A stretch of 64,000 bases of DNA, taken from positions 4,462,667 to 4,526,666 of the forward strand of contig JADANN010000443.1 in assembly GCA_018806985.1 (NCBI GenBank). The letters are read 5' to 3'. This DNA is from Angiostrongylus vasorum. Its lineage: Eukaryota; Nematoda; Chromadorea; Rhabditida; Metastrongylidae. The notes beneath the pieces are model-generated. The model was not told the origin of the DNA. It made no database searches and was given only the letters and a program-made list of their open reading frames with translations. Numbering within the stretch: position 1 is the stretch's first letter; every line of letters begins with the position of its first letter. Position numbers and translations under genes: made by a program. Shown one piece after another: positions 34,001 to 47,100 of the stretch.

Positions 34001-37000
34001 CATGTCGTCCGGTCTGTCCCACAGCGTATGCGTTAGAACCCATCCTTCCGTTCAAACGTATCTTTTTATTTAAGGTATTTATGAGGCCCTTTAGGCGTTT
34101 TTAAAATTTTCCGTATTGTCCAGCTGATCAACTCTGGTCTGGGTCAACTCTCATCCATGTTGGCTTTGACATTGTTGATTTAGACTGCCGTTTTTCCACA
34201 GTGCCTTACGTTCCTTAATGCATCTTCCAATACCATTGAAGATCTCACTGAATTTTTGTATTTGTTACCTTTGACGAAGTTGGAGTCGATTGCATTAGCG
34301 AATAACCCTTGCATATCAAGTCCGTCTTTTGATTACCGCATTTATATTTTATCGGTTTTGCCATCAGTACAAGATATTGACGGGTTCTTAGTTTCTGAAG
34401 AAGACCAATTGAAAGGTTTGTTCTGTTTCTTTTTTTAAAAAGTTCTTCAAACTCGTGTAAAGATGTTGTATAAACTGTATTTAGGTGAGTGGTTGTATAG
34501 TCAAGGAAAGGGAAGAACGTTTAAGCCAGACACTGGTGCACATGGATCGCTTGTAAACTACTTGGAAAGGTACTATCCTTTTGACATCGATGGGAAGCGT
34601 GTTTCCTCTTTAGACCAATCGATAGTGAAGGTAATTGTCTTTATAATGTTCCCATTTTCTTTTCTTTTTTCTTTTTTTGCTCGTTCTTTTGATTTTGATT
34701 CACTACATGTACTACTTCTCACTACCGTTTGGTTTCAGGTTATGGAAAAGCGACGGGAGATATTGAGTAACAGCAGCATCGAAGAAGACTCTTCCTTGTC
34801 GTTGAGTCTTCATTCCCCGTACGGAGCTTGGGCAGCCCATGTTATTGAGGGGAAAGAGAATCGCCTACCAAATTCGAGCGCTGATGAAAGTAATTGTAGG
34901 TGTTTTTAGTATGCATTTGAGATTCTATCTAAGTAACTGTGTAAAATCTTCGAAAATGGATGTTAGATGCTAGTATCAATGCGCTGTTTGTTTTTTGGAA
35001 TTTTATTTTTTTGCGAAAGCACGACGTTATTTTAGCGCCTCGACACTTATTGTCGGCCAAAATGCCGCAGTCTTCTACTCCAGTTAAGGAAAAGTGTGCG
35101 AGATCAACAACAATTTCACAATTTGAACCTCCTTCAAGAAGTTCGACTCTGGAGTCAATAGAATCATCCTCAACAGTGACGCTCGTACCCGCCGTGAAAA
35201 ATGTCTGGGCAGAGTACGTCTATACTGTTTTTTTTTCTTGATTTCTGCTCAGTTTGCTTTTCAAAAAGGGGGGCAGGGGTATAAAAAACGAACATCCTGT
35301 GTTGTACATTTTAGTATCCGAAATATGGCATCCACCGAAGCAACTCGCGCTGACCGTTCTAGAAGATCGCATTTGCGCGAACGGATACTGCAACGCGAGC
35401 AGGATTCGGAACTGAAGGACGAACCTGAGCTGACTCATCCAAGTAATAGGCGGAGGGCTACATCCTCTGCCTCACTCCATCCTGTGGGCGCTGATACTCC
35501 CAGGTTTTTATCTACGAAACCAAAATCGAACGAGGTAAATCATTTAGCCATCCTATGGGATAGATATTTGCATGAACTCAAAGTTGAACTAACCGTTTCC
35601 TCCAATCTTCAGAGGTTTTTTATTTACGTAGTTTTTTCTAGTCTCGGTGTTTAAAAAATAACTTACAGCGTAGCACAACGAGACATGAGAGGCACAAATC
35701 GAACCACTCAAACTCTGTAGCTGTGGTGACGGACATATCGATGGATATGGGATCAATAAGAAACAGTAGGAGGCTATATTATGAGGAGGTACTATGATTC
35801 ACTTGCAATTTTTTAGAAGAATAGGTTCATGGTCCTCACATATTACTGTTGTGCGTGGTTTTTCAGGACGATGTCATCCGTCGAATAGAATTTCTGGAAG
35901 ACAGAGTTAAAACAATAAGTGATGAAAATGAAAACCTTACGCGAATAAATGATGAATTAAGCAAATTCCTTGTGGAAAGGACAGAAAAATTCACGGAAGA
36001 AGTGAGTTCTCTGAGAACACAACTGCAATCTATAGTGAAGTCACAGAATCCAGACCCATGCAATCTTCGAGTTTCGCGAGAACTGGGCGAAGGTTGCTAT
36101 GAAATAATTTGGGATATGCCAGTAGTTGAAGGTGAATAACTTTGAAGTACACCTTTGGTTTTGTCTTTGGTGGTGTTGTAAATGTATTACTTCTTTCTCC
36201 TTCGAGGTTACAAAGTTTTAACAAATGGAGTTGAGAGTGGGTTTGTTCGAGCGCCAAATAACGCTGCACGTATAGCGGATGTAGAGGCTGGAGCTGAGTT
36301 GTCTATACAAGTTCAGGTAACTGTTATCTAAACTTAGCAGAATTGGGGTGTATTTTATGCCCTGCATTCGTTGAGTTTTTGGTTGCAATATTGATGATCT
36401 TATCACTAGCTGTCACAATGTTCCCGTTTTTCTACACTTTTTTTTAGTAAATGTATTGGTACTATTCGTTGAGGGTTGCAAGCTGGTTTCATCAACTCTA
36501 TTTATTTCTTCTGCGTGGAAAAAACCTTCTTGAGAGAGTCTTCCGGGCCTGTGGCCAATCTGCTGTGCCCTTCGCTTCCTGACCGGCTTCTGTTGAGGTG
36601 CACCACTTGTTCAACATGTTAGCGCATAGATCAGCGCCTTTGAAGGATGATGGTCGACGTAGGTCGTAACTTTGAATTTCCACTCTTGCTTGGGTGATAT
36701 GGGATAACCTTTCCTAGCACCACCCTTTCGATAGTTCGATTCAATAACTCAGTGCTCTTCTGGTTTGCTTTGTGTTGTGTCCAAGTTTTTGAGGACCACG
36801 TCTAGATATAGTATGGTACAGTCGAAAATGGGGGGAGGAGGACTCAAGTCTAGCTGTTCGCATTTGCGGTCCTTTTATAAGCTACCCTAGCAAATAGTTT
36901 CCTCCTAAACAAGTTTGAGTTTAGGTGGTTGATTTTTTGGGCCAAATGAGCAGATTTTACGGAGAGGTTAATTCCGCTGGACTTCAATAGTTAGTTAAGA

Positions 37001-37719
37001 ACGACTACGTTTCTCACGAACATCGTTTTCTGGCAATTCAGTTCAAAAGCGATTTTTTTACAAGCGCGGTCCAAATATGATATTCTTTCGGACTGGCAAA
37101 TGGTTGACATTATCAGAACGACATCTTTAGTAAGGCGAAAATAGTCTAATGTTCACCTCAAGAATCTACTCCCATGTTATCTCATTCCATTCCTCGCATG
37201 AAGTCTTTGATATTAAAGCTATCGATTTTGGTGAAGGACACCCGCAGGAGACTTACTAAACTTCGGACCGAGGGCTGGTACGAGCGCCACATAAAATCGT
37301 GACCTGCCGGCTTGGGAATTGTCAGTGAGCGAGATCCATATTGTACACACGAACATGAAGTCCACAGAATTACCGATGATTCCACACTGTTAAAAATTTT
37401 TAGAAAAAATCAGTAGCAATAAGAAGACAGTTAGAGAGAGAAAAAAGTGATCAGAGAATGCCTCGATTTCTCATATTGCTAAACTGTTGGTTTCATGGAA
37501 ATTAATGGTACATAGAAAAACGTCATTTTTGTCACACCTATAGGAAAAGTGTTGTTTCAGTTGTAATAGTGGCAATAATTTAGATATGGTAATTAAGTGT
37601 TGCCATTATAGGCGATTCATTTCGATGGAAAATTAGGAAAGCCTTCGAATTCGCTCATAATAAAAAGAAGTCGCAGTAATAACGCTTTGTAACAGGCGGT
37701 CAATTCGAAGCATCGCTGA
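31075..37719 (+). CDS. CEP97: CEP97-like centriolar LRR protein with coiled coil and Fn3-like C-terminus
   Basis: CEP97 works with CP110 to cap centrioles and block cilium growth. Exons: 31075-31126 (MDGEDENG..., tentative), about 31802-32053, 32125-32427, 34202-34415, 34485-34630, 34739-34889 (or -34895), 35036-35213, 35315-35534, 35669-35788, 35867-36131, 36207-36316, 37696-37719. Seen: at least six LRRs (LDLSRRGLNKL, LLLSNNGMTNVDCL, LDVSCNDIETIP, LDLSSNAITSLPDL, LDVSSNRISSF, ALANNPCISSPSFDYRIYI) and the CEP97 signature GEWLYSQGKGRTFKPD. A basic, Ser-rich linker follows. Next is a coiled coil (IEFLEDRVKTISDENENL) and a Fn3-like sheet (CYEIIWDMPVVEGYKVLTN, LSIQVQ). The last exon adds only AVNSKHR and a stop. 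The join from exon 1 to exon 2 is uncertain; an acceptor at 31801 fits the phase. Confidence 0.8.
32695..33150. repeat. SINE-1 inverted dimer next to a tRNA-SINE head
   Basis: 32700-32745 is a tRNA-like head (GGCGCGTGTAGAGCAGAGG). The reverse SINE-1 arm is 32750-32960, and the forward arm is 32960-33150. The forward arm has a perfect B box (GGGTTCGAACCCC near 33045) and ends GTAGTAAATAAAAG. It is intronic in the CEP97-like gene. Confidence 0.7.
33160..34190. other. Rest of the CEP97-like LRR intron, nothing recognised
   Basis: About 1 kb of AT-rich intron before the exon at 34202. I see no frame with a known domain and no repeat shared with the rest of the window. Confidence 0.45.
36500..37260 (-). 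mobile_element. Diverged RTE-type fragment in the last CEP97-like intron
   Basis: In minus sense the sequence follows the RTE-A RT C-terminus and 3' region. Examples are the block near 36730-36790 equivalent to the VERAVERTML segment and the WNEMR-like stretch at 37170-37190, where RTE-A copies have TLEWDNMGV. It is far too diverged for RTE-A itself and probably belongs to a separate RTE lineage. Confidence 0.5.
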
Positions 37720-38132
37720 ACCTTTTTTAGTGATCTCGTGGAGTTTCGATGTTCTTGCTGTAGATTTTAAAGAGGAACTATAAATGGACATCGTCTTTTG
37801 TTTACTGCTTTTGGAAGAACTTTTGTTTTTCTATTGCTGCTCCCTTTACTAGTAATCTCTTACTTTCTTGTCCATTTTGATTTGTCTTTGATGGAAAGTT
37901 TGAGCGAAGAAATAAAGAATTGAATTGTGGCGAAAGAAACACATCAGCGAGGTTAATCATCAGCATTTACGTTACCCATTATCCTCTACGATCTCTCGTT
38001 AGTTTTAGCTTCATAGTTCCGTTTCTCTCATTTTATCTTCAACGACATAATCGAACATATGCATAACATATATTACAGATGCTTTCATATTGCTACAGCC
38101 AAGGCGTACTTACAAACAACAACACGGTAGTC
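37720..38132. other. Gap between convergent CEP97-like and GUSB genes
   Basis: These 413 bp hold both 3' UTRs. An AATAAAG-type signal lies near 37911 on the plus strand. No other feature is seen. Confidence 0.5.
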
Positions 38133-41100
38133 TTATTCCCAAAGCTCCAGATTTGTCTGATTGAAGAGCGCCAAGTAGCGGTCTCTAAGCGTATACGCAG
38201 CCATTTTTGCTTGTCGAGTCCTTGTGAAGATACCTTTGTGATTTCCCACGGCTCGACTTGTTGCTGAAAAAAATTTGGGTAAATTGTATTGTTTTTAGTG
38301 TACACATATAATTCGTGTTCAAACGAATTCGACTAAATAGTCAAATATTCAGTATTTTCTTAATATAGGAAGTCAGAAAGTTTAAGTTTCCACTTTTACA
38401 TGGTTCGTGTACTTGAGTATTTCGTGACTTACGAATTTCATTCAACATTCCTTGTGTGGATTCTAGGATTGAAAACGAACCACTTTATTTTCCTAAGTTA
38501 TAACCTCTAGGAAAATACCTTCTCTCAGAACGACCCGGATACCGGGTGATTGTTGATGGCGCTGATCGATAGAACTAGCTGAGAGACAGGTGAAACGAAG
38601 GATCCGCATGGTGTGGTGGTGAACGCGATTCTCCCCGAAAAGGACAATAGCGCATTCGTTCCCCACCGCGGACACCCACGGTCCGGAGTTTTGCAAATAT
38701 CTCAGCATCATCTTAGTTGTATTTCACATGATAGCCTGCCGTTAAAAATTATAGTAGGCAGTAAATAAAAAGGTTAAGATTGTGATTTCAACTTCAGTCT
38801 CACCTTAACTAGGTTCGTTACCGATTTCGGTTCCCTAGATCAATCCCGTTTACGGGTGATTGCTGATGGCGCTGATCGATCAAGCCGGATACATTATATG
38901 TCGTGAACGAACCATTGATATCATACAAAAGGTACAATGGAAAACCTTTACAAAAAAGAGGAAGGGAGGAACAACCGGGGCGGAGGTGAGTCAAATATGG
39001 CTCATATGGCCGCAAATATTCTAGCGGTAATGGGATATGAATGTTGATAAACGTGAGGATCCTCCGTCTAGATGGATCATTAAATCGATTGGCATGGTGA
39101 TTGTGAGAGGAGTGATTGTCACGGTTAAACTAGCTTCCATCGATGTGGAGGCACTGAATAACTTATAACTGGATTATCATAACATTGAAGTGCGAACAGT
39201 ACTTATATTTGATTGGGAAATTAGTGTATAAATTCAAATTGAAAAATCGTATAGTGCACTCACTCATTCCAGTCATGAAATCCGCGAAGTTCCAAATCAT
39301 CTCGCCGGCGAGTATATGAGAGTTTCTAAGGGCGTCGAATGCTTGATGTGTCCGAATAATGAGTTCATTTTGATATTGTTCAGAGAAACTCACTGGTGGT
39401 TCCTACAACAGCTTGATTTAGTTCATTAGCACATCGCTTACTGCCTAGAGAGTGATGACCCTGCACGAATCTGTACTACCTTCAAAACAATTTTGAAACC
39501 GACCATCATTTAACCTCCGTAGTAAAATAATGTAAGAATACATCGCGTCAGTTCAATAATTTGAAAACATGTGCTACCTTCAGTTTAACTTCCACTACAG
39601 TCCTTTTTCTCACTGGAAAGTTTTCTCCTCTTTGAAACTCTGAGATAAATATGCTACTGAAACTTCTCAACTTGTCACTAAAGACAGTCAACGACACCTG
39701 AGTGGTAATATCTGCCAGTTCCCAATCAAGTGTTCGGCATCATAAAGCGATAAATCATTGAAGGATTAGATTATTTATGGGAAGAAATCCACGGATCTGC
39801 CTCATATGAGGGATCCCGGTAGCCGGCTAGTCGCGAGGACACGTGGCGCGTCCTCAGGTGGCGGATAGGGGGTTAATCGCGGACCAAAAGCGACCTTTGC
39901 TTCCTTGAGGCGCAGGTGGGTCCAGGGGACGGACTCCCTGTTTCTGCTGCGCCGATTTGGCAAATACTTTCTCAATTTACGAGGCGTATTCATGCACGCG
40001 TGTATGCGTGCGTTCTCGCTAATGCGGATTGTATTCTACGAGTCAATTCTCCAGAAGCCTGCAATCAAGTGGCAGGGGAACTATATGGGAGGCGGTTAGG
40101 GAGTCCCCCTCCAACAAATAAGCTTCATGTCCACTTTGGGAGAGAGTGGCAAGCTACCCGTGAGTATACACAGCTCCCACACTCAGAGCCCAGCTAGCTA
40201 TACGTGGGTATCAAAATGCTAAACACAGTAAAAAGAAACGGGCCTCATTCCCCTGACCCCGAAAGAGCCCCCAATTCGGCAGCGTTGTATAGGGCGAGTA
40301 CGGAGAGGCTGCTAGAATCTTAAGGCCAGTGTAAGCTGCCTAGTTCGCAAAGAATTAAAGTGACTATCTGTACCTACAATGCACGTACACTTGCATCCGA
40401 GTCCTCGATAGAAGACTTGATCATGCAAGCTAGAATGATAAGGTACGACGTCATCGGCGTGGCCGAGACGAGACGACGCCACCCATTCAACGCCGTCTAT
40501 GACACCGGAGAAGAACTGTTCCTCGGAACATGCGACGGTAGAGGAGTAGGTGGCGTCGGCGTTCTCGTCAACACGAGTTTGTCCATGAACATCGATTCCT
40601 TCGAACAACTTGCAACCCGAATCGGACGTTTACGATTGCCTTTGATCAATACCGGGTTTGACAATCTTCGTCGTTTACGCGCCGACATGAAACTATGACG
40701 AAGAAGAAGTCGAAGCGTTCCATATGGACTTGGAGAAGTCCTGCAGAGATTACCATACATTCTCAGGGCCATCATTGGAGATTTCAAAGCCAAGACTGGA
40801 GCAAGAAGATCGTCTGAAGAACGTCACACTGGGACTCACGGGTTAGAATGGAACGAACAGGGTGAGCGGCTCTCTGAGTTTATCATGGCGACCAAGACCA
40901 TCCATGGTAACTCGCATTTCCAGAAGCCGCAACCTCAAGACTGGACGGGGGATTCTCCCAATGAAGAGTACCATAACGAAATAGACCACATTATAGTAAA
41001 TAGAAGGTTTTTTCTTGCCGATGTCACTGTTGTCCCAAAATTCTACGTGGGATCGGACCACTGCCACCTTCGTGCAAGGTTCTTCGCGGAAAGGAGAAAA

Positions 41101-44100
41101 AAGCCGCTAAACTCGAAAACCGAATTCCCAGAACCACCGTAAACTGGGACTTATTCAATTCATCAGTTGGCTGTTGGGGTGATGCCGTTATCGATAACAT
41201 CGACGAAGAATACGATCGGTTCATTCAACATTTCACGTTAGCTCTATGAAAGTTGAGAGTTCGAAAGTCACCAAGAGACGTCTCTGTCTCCAGAAATATT
41301 CAAGCTGATACGCCAGCGTGGAATCGCACAAGCTGCACACCACAACCACGAACTAACGTCCGAACTTGCAAAACAATGCAGACAGGCGATAAAGAAGATC
41401 TTAAAGAGAGAAAGCAGCAGTAATGGTCAAAGCTGCAGAGACTGGAAAAACCATTCGCAAAGCCCACCAAACCTTCGCCAATTACAAGACCAAGATGGTT
41501 GCACTCCGACGCTCGGACGTAACAGTTACAGCGTCCAGAAAGGCTATAGAGAAAATTATTCACGAATACTACTCAGATCTCCTTGATAGCCACGTCCACC
41601 TCCCGTCATATGAAATAAAGGAGGATGGATATTTTGTACCACCGGTTCTCCCTTCCGAAATCCGACATGCCATTTCATCGGTAAAAAAATCGAACAGCAC
41701 CAGGTCAGGACAGGATAAGATCAGAACATATCAAGAACCTTGCGCCCAGTCCTCGTGAACACACTGACTTCGCTCTTCACACTTTACCTGTTTGAATGCA
41801 AGGAAGACCAGCAAGACCGCGTTATTGTTCAAGAAGGGTAACCTACCTACTCGATATAGGGAACTATCGCCCAATCTGCTTGCTCTCTGTCGTCTACGAA
41901 CTTTTCACTCGAGTGATCCTAAACAGGATTGACAGTACACTGGACGAAGGGTCAGCCATGTCGAGCAAGCAGGGATTTCGAAAAGGAGTTAGTGCCCTGG
42001 ACCACATCAACACGATAACAAGACTCGTCGAAGTGTCGCGAGAGTACAAAAAGACCGCTTTGTCTCACTTTCACCGATTTAAAGGGCTTTGACTCAATTG
42101 AGATAGAAGCAGTCATGGAAGCCCTTGATGGTCAGGGAGTCTCTACTCAGCACATAAAGATTCTTCGTGAGCTCTACAAAAAATTTCACAACAAAGATAT
42201 CACCATTCTATAACGATATTAACATCGAGGTCAGACTAGGGGGTTAGGCAAGGCGAAAGCATCTCGCCAAAATTATTTACCGCCACCCTCCATAACGTCA
42301 TGCGAACATTGGAATGGGATAACATGGGAGTGAAAATCGATGGTCGCCAGTTACACCATCTTCGCTTTGCTGATTACATCGTCCTTATAACACCAAACAT
42401 TAGCCATTCGAAACGTATGCTTGCCGACTTTGATAAAGCCTGTGGAAAGAATGGTCTTCGACTAAATCTGACAAAAACGATGTTCATGAGGAACGGATTG
42501 GTTTCGCATGCCCCATTAACGCTCAACGGAACGAATATCTCCGAAAGCTGCAATTATATCTATCTAGGTCGTGAAATTAGCATGGTGAACGACTTAGCTC
42601 CAAAGCTGAGCAGAAGGAAACGAGCAGCCTGGGGAGCTTTCAAGAGCATCGAGGATGTAATGAAGAGAACAAAGAACACCCGACTCCGTGCTCACCTTTT
42701 CGACTCAACGGTACTTCCTGCCCTAACGTATGCGTCAGAAACCTGGTCGCTGCATGAGCAAAGATGAAAGGTCGCTCAGCGTTATCGAATGCGCAGTCGA
42801 AAGGACGATGCTAGGAGTATACCGTTTCACACAAGTAAGGGAAGGGATTCGAAGCTCCGACCTGCGTCAACGATCAAAAAATCAAAAGTGCCGTTCTGTA
42901 CGCCAAACAGTCGAAGATAAGGTGGGCCGGACACGTAATGCTTATGAATGACAACCGATGGACAAGAGCCGTTAGTGACTGGATTCACGAAAAGCGTAGA
43001 AGAAAGATATGATGCTCGACGAGTCCCTAGAGCAAGCAGAACCCACTGGGCTACTCTTGCACGCGACAGGGAAAAATGGAAGATGTACTGGCGCCCGCTC
43101 GAGTCACTCGACGATCAACGGGACTACAGGTGATAGAGGTGATGGAAAGAAATAACCCTGAGATATACTGCCTACAGACAAATTGGTAACGATGCCTAAT
43201 TTTCGGCTTCCCTCACGGTGAGTCATATGCGACGTACCTTGACCGAAATGCCTATGAGCAAGTCTACGGGCTTTATCGTTGTAGTTTTGGCTTTAGAAGT
43301 TGGTTTTTTTCTCTGCTATATATTGTTAGTCAATGTAGTTTCCATATCGCAATACCCAGCATTTTTTTGTAATTCTCCGTGACTTTGGAGCGTATACGAC
43401 TTTTAAATATGATAAAAAAATACCGTGCATCATCAAACCCTATTTTTGCTGAAATTTGGTGCAGTTTCGCAAGATGGTGCGGAATACACTTCTTATATAC
43501 AGTGAATGTATAAGTATATGAACTGATGCCAGAAATGATTTCTGCATATTTCTGAGTGCAGATTAGAGCTATTCCTGGGCGACGCTCGCCGCAAAATGTG
43601 ATTGGGTAGATTATCGAATGATTAAAAAAGTGCAACAAAAAAGCCTATATGCGGCAGAATGAACCACCGAAACGAGAACAGATTATATACGATGCACCTT
43701 AGCAAGTCTGATCCAAAACGCTTGCGTCATATGTGACACATATCGACATCAAAAGATTAAGAATTGTATTGGATTGGAAGGTTTAATATTACTTATTTGC
43801 ATACTTGGACGGCCCGTCCTCAGTGATTGTGCGGACTCCATTTTTCGTATATCGTATGCGGGTATATTCTCCATTTTTCGGAGCTTTGCTGGTTTAGTCA
43901 TTGTGTTTCCCTGCAGTTCCGAGGTCAGCCTGCCCAAATTCTGCCCCAAGTCGTCACCATCACAGGTAGTCTCTGCCGTTGTGGATTAGAGGGAGATTTG
44001 CCACCATGCGACTAGTTTCATACCAGAACGGTGGTGGATCCTGGCAGTGGCTTACTCTTAGCTGGACTTCCTGATGGAAAAGCCGGTCTCCTTCTCAGCT

Positions 44101-47100
44101 TGAAGAGCCTTGCCGGTGGGATGACTCCCTCGGCTGTACGTCGCAGATCCGACACCTAGGAACACTTCCCAGCCACGACGAGGCGGTAACCAGTTGGGAG
44201 GTTTAATATTACATAAAACAAAGATTATTTCGCCAGAATGATGAATTTACTGGAAAAATGCAGGCAGGCTTGCCTGTGTGTATACTATTATACGCATAAC
44301 CTTGGAGTTCAACATGAGTTGACCGCCACTCATACAATGGGATGCTTATCGGACGGTCGCCGTGAAATGATGTCAAGTCGCAGCGCAAGTGTTGAAAAAT
44401 TAGGGTCTCGACTTCTTCGTCAGTATAGGATATTAGCACAAAATCACAATACTTAAAATTACATCTTCATAGATCGATTCATACGCTGGATAAGTGACCA
44501 CATCGCCATTCACAGATTAATGCTTTGAATGATCGTAGCATAATTCACCTCATCATCGATTAACTTAAACTTTGCTCAGCACCGAAGGAGTAACGCAAAA
44601 CTTGCATTAACGGTTCATGAGGGAAAAAGGTGATGTTACTCTTTTCTCACCCGATTCAATCCTGGCAAACTTTCGGCGCCATACTCGGTGACTAGAACTG
44701 GTCTTTTGTACTTTTCCGACCATTGCGAAATATCCCAATAGACACTTTGATTGATCCAGTCGAGTTCACCTATGTTGATATACCAACCGTAATATCGATT
44801 CACACAAATTATATCGAGTAGATCAGCCTAAAAAAGCCAGACACCTCTGAAAAACCAATACATATGAATCAAACGAAATATTGTTTTGTTTTTTTCACCG
44901 TATTTTAAGTTCGTACGAAGAACCGTGGTGTTGTTTTGCAAATGCATTCTTTACAGAAATGATTTCGCCGAGTGTTAGGTGAATCATAGATAATATGTAG
45001 AAGATAACATTTGATAGCCGATCCCCCTTTTTACGATGAACAGGCCGCCTTAGCTCGAAGAATGATGATGAAATTATATTGGCGTACCGTTTGATCGTTT
45101 TCGAAGTTACTTGGTCCGTAGACGATTGTTACCGGACGAGTTCTATCTAAATCATGGGCGTGGTTGACAAGATTTTTGAAATATGTAGGAATGAGTCAAC
45201 ACTCCCGCGACTATGTCCAATCTGGGATTTGTTGCAGACTGGACGACGCCTAATTTTCAGTCCTTACAGATTTACTCGTTTGTTGATGGCGAACAATAGT
45301 TCATCGATAACTGGAGTACTTCGTATGTTTTGAACATTAATAGACCACAGAAAGGACTTTGCTCTGTCGTTTTATGGCTATGAATGATAATTATGCTGCC
45401 ATTTACTCTATGTTACTATAGTCTATCATACAGACATATTACTCTCAGTATTTGCAAGTGTTTTATTAGGTTGTTCAGAAATGAATGAGATGAGCGTTCT
45501 TAACTATATTATTTAAAAAACTTTTTTGAGCAGAATAAATACCATTTGAATCTACACATTTTGCGTATTCCAGCTGCATGAAATTCTGGAGTTCTGGAAG
45601 CGATGAATTCGTTGAAGGAATTTTTTGCGTCATCGTGGTTGGTGAAGCATTTCTCGCGCAGGAACTCGTCAACGTACTTGAAGAAGTGATAGTTGGTAGG
45701 CGAGAGGTTTGACGAATGTGGAGGATGAGGCAAAGTTTCGTAGCCAAACTCGTTCAACTTCTGCAGCGCTGGTTCGGCAACGTGAGAAGGGGTGTTGTCG
45801 TGGAGAAAGATTGGTCTTTCTCTGTTGACCAATGCCGGTCGTTGTTGTTGGAGTTTACGGTGCATTTCCTCGATTTATTGGCAACATTCTCTGCCGTAAT
45901 CATTTCTCCCGGATTGAAAAAGGTGTGATGAATCGGCCCGCCTGCAGACCACCCAACAGTCACCAAAACCTTTTTTTTTGGTGCAATTTCGGCTTTGTGA
46001 AGTGCTGTGGAGCTTGATCTCAATCCAACTATTGAGCCGAACGTCGCCGGTTGTCGTACAGAATCCAGTTCTTGTCGCACATCACATCTCGATCAAGAAA
46101 AGAGTAGTTTTTGTTCTACAGAAAATAAGAGAACACATCACTTCATAACGGTGAATTTTTTTTGTTGTCGTCTAATTCGTGCGACACTCACTTGTCTAGT
46201 TTTTTGTCTTTCCGATGCGATTCAAGTGGGTGAAAATTTTTCCTTTGCTTACGCCAAGGTTGTTCAAGCTGTCGAACAGTTGTTTACGTGATTGCTTCCA
46301 CTAATGCCTTTAATTCGTCGACGTTAAGTTCATTTGGACGTCCGCGGCCCTCCCTATCTTCGAGTTCGAAGTCACCAGATCAGAATTTCTCGAACCATGT
46401 TCGCACTGCTGATTCACCAACAGTACGTTCACCCCAAACATCATTACTGTTTCGTGCCGTCTACGCTGCAATACGACCGAGTTTGAAATCAAAGAAGAAA
46501 ATTTGACAAAAATTCGTACTTGACATCTGAAACTGCAAAGCTCAAAATTAGTGAAAAAATCTATTTTTTGACAAAGCCTGGAAACATATTTGAAAGAAGC
46601 ATAAAATTAGCTTTAGTGATGCTGAGATATTTGCAAAACTCTGGACCGCAGGTGCCTATGGTGGGGAACGAACGCGCTATTGTCCTTTCCGGGGAGTAGC
46701 GCGCTCACCACCACACCATGCAGGGTCCTTCGTTTCGCCTGTCTCTCAGCTAGTTGGCGAAAGATCAATAGAACTAGCTGAGAGACAGGCGGAAACGAAG
46801 GACTCGCATGGTGTGGTGGTGAACGCGTTACTCCCCGGAAAGGACAATAGCGCGTTCGTTTCCCCACCATAGGCACCTGCGATCAGAGTCTGCAAATATC
46901 TCAGCATCACTAAAGCCATATTTCACAACGCATAACCTGCCGCTAAAAAGAGTAGGCAGTAAATAATAAGTCAAAGTCATAAAATTAGCTTCCCAATGAT
47001 ATATGATATTGCAAAGAATATTTTCTTGGTCAAAAATACATTGAAACAAGAAATATTTCAGAACGCTCATTTGTTTCTGAACAACCTAATATAACTTGTG

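Noticed and set aside
45716..46506. Plus-strand frames in the mariner
   Set aside because: They are antisense shadows; the transposase reads on the minus strand.
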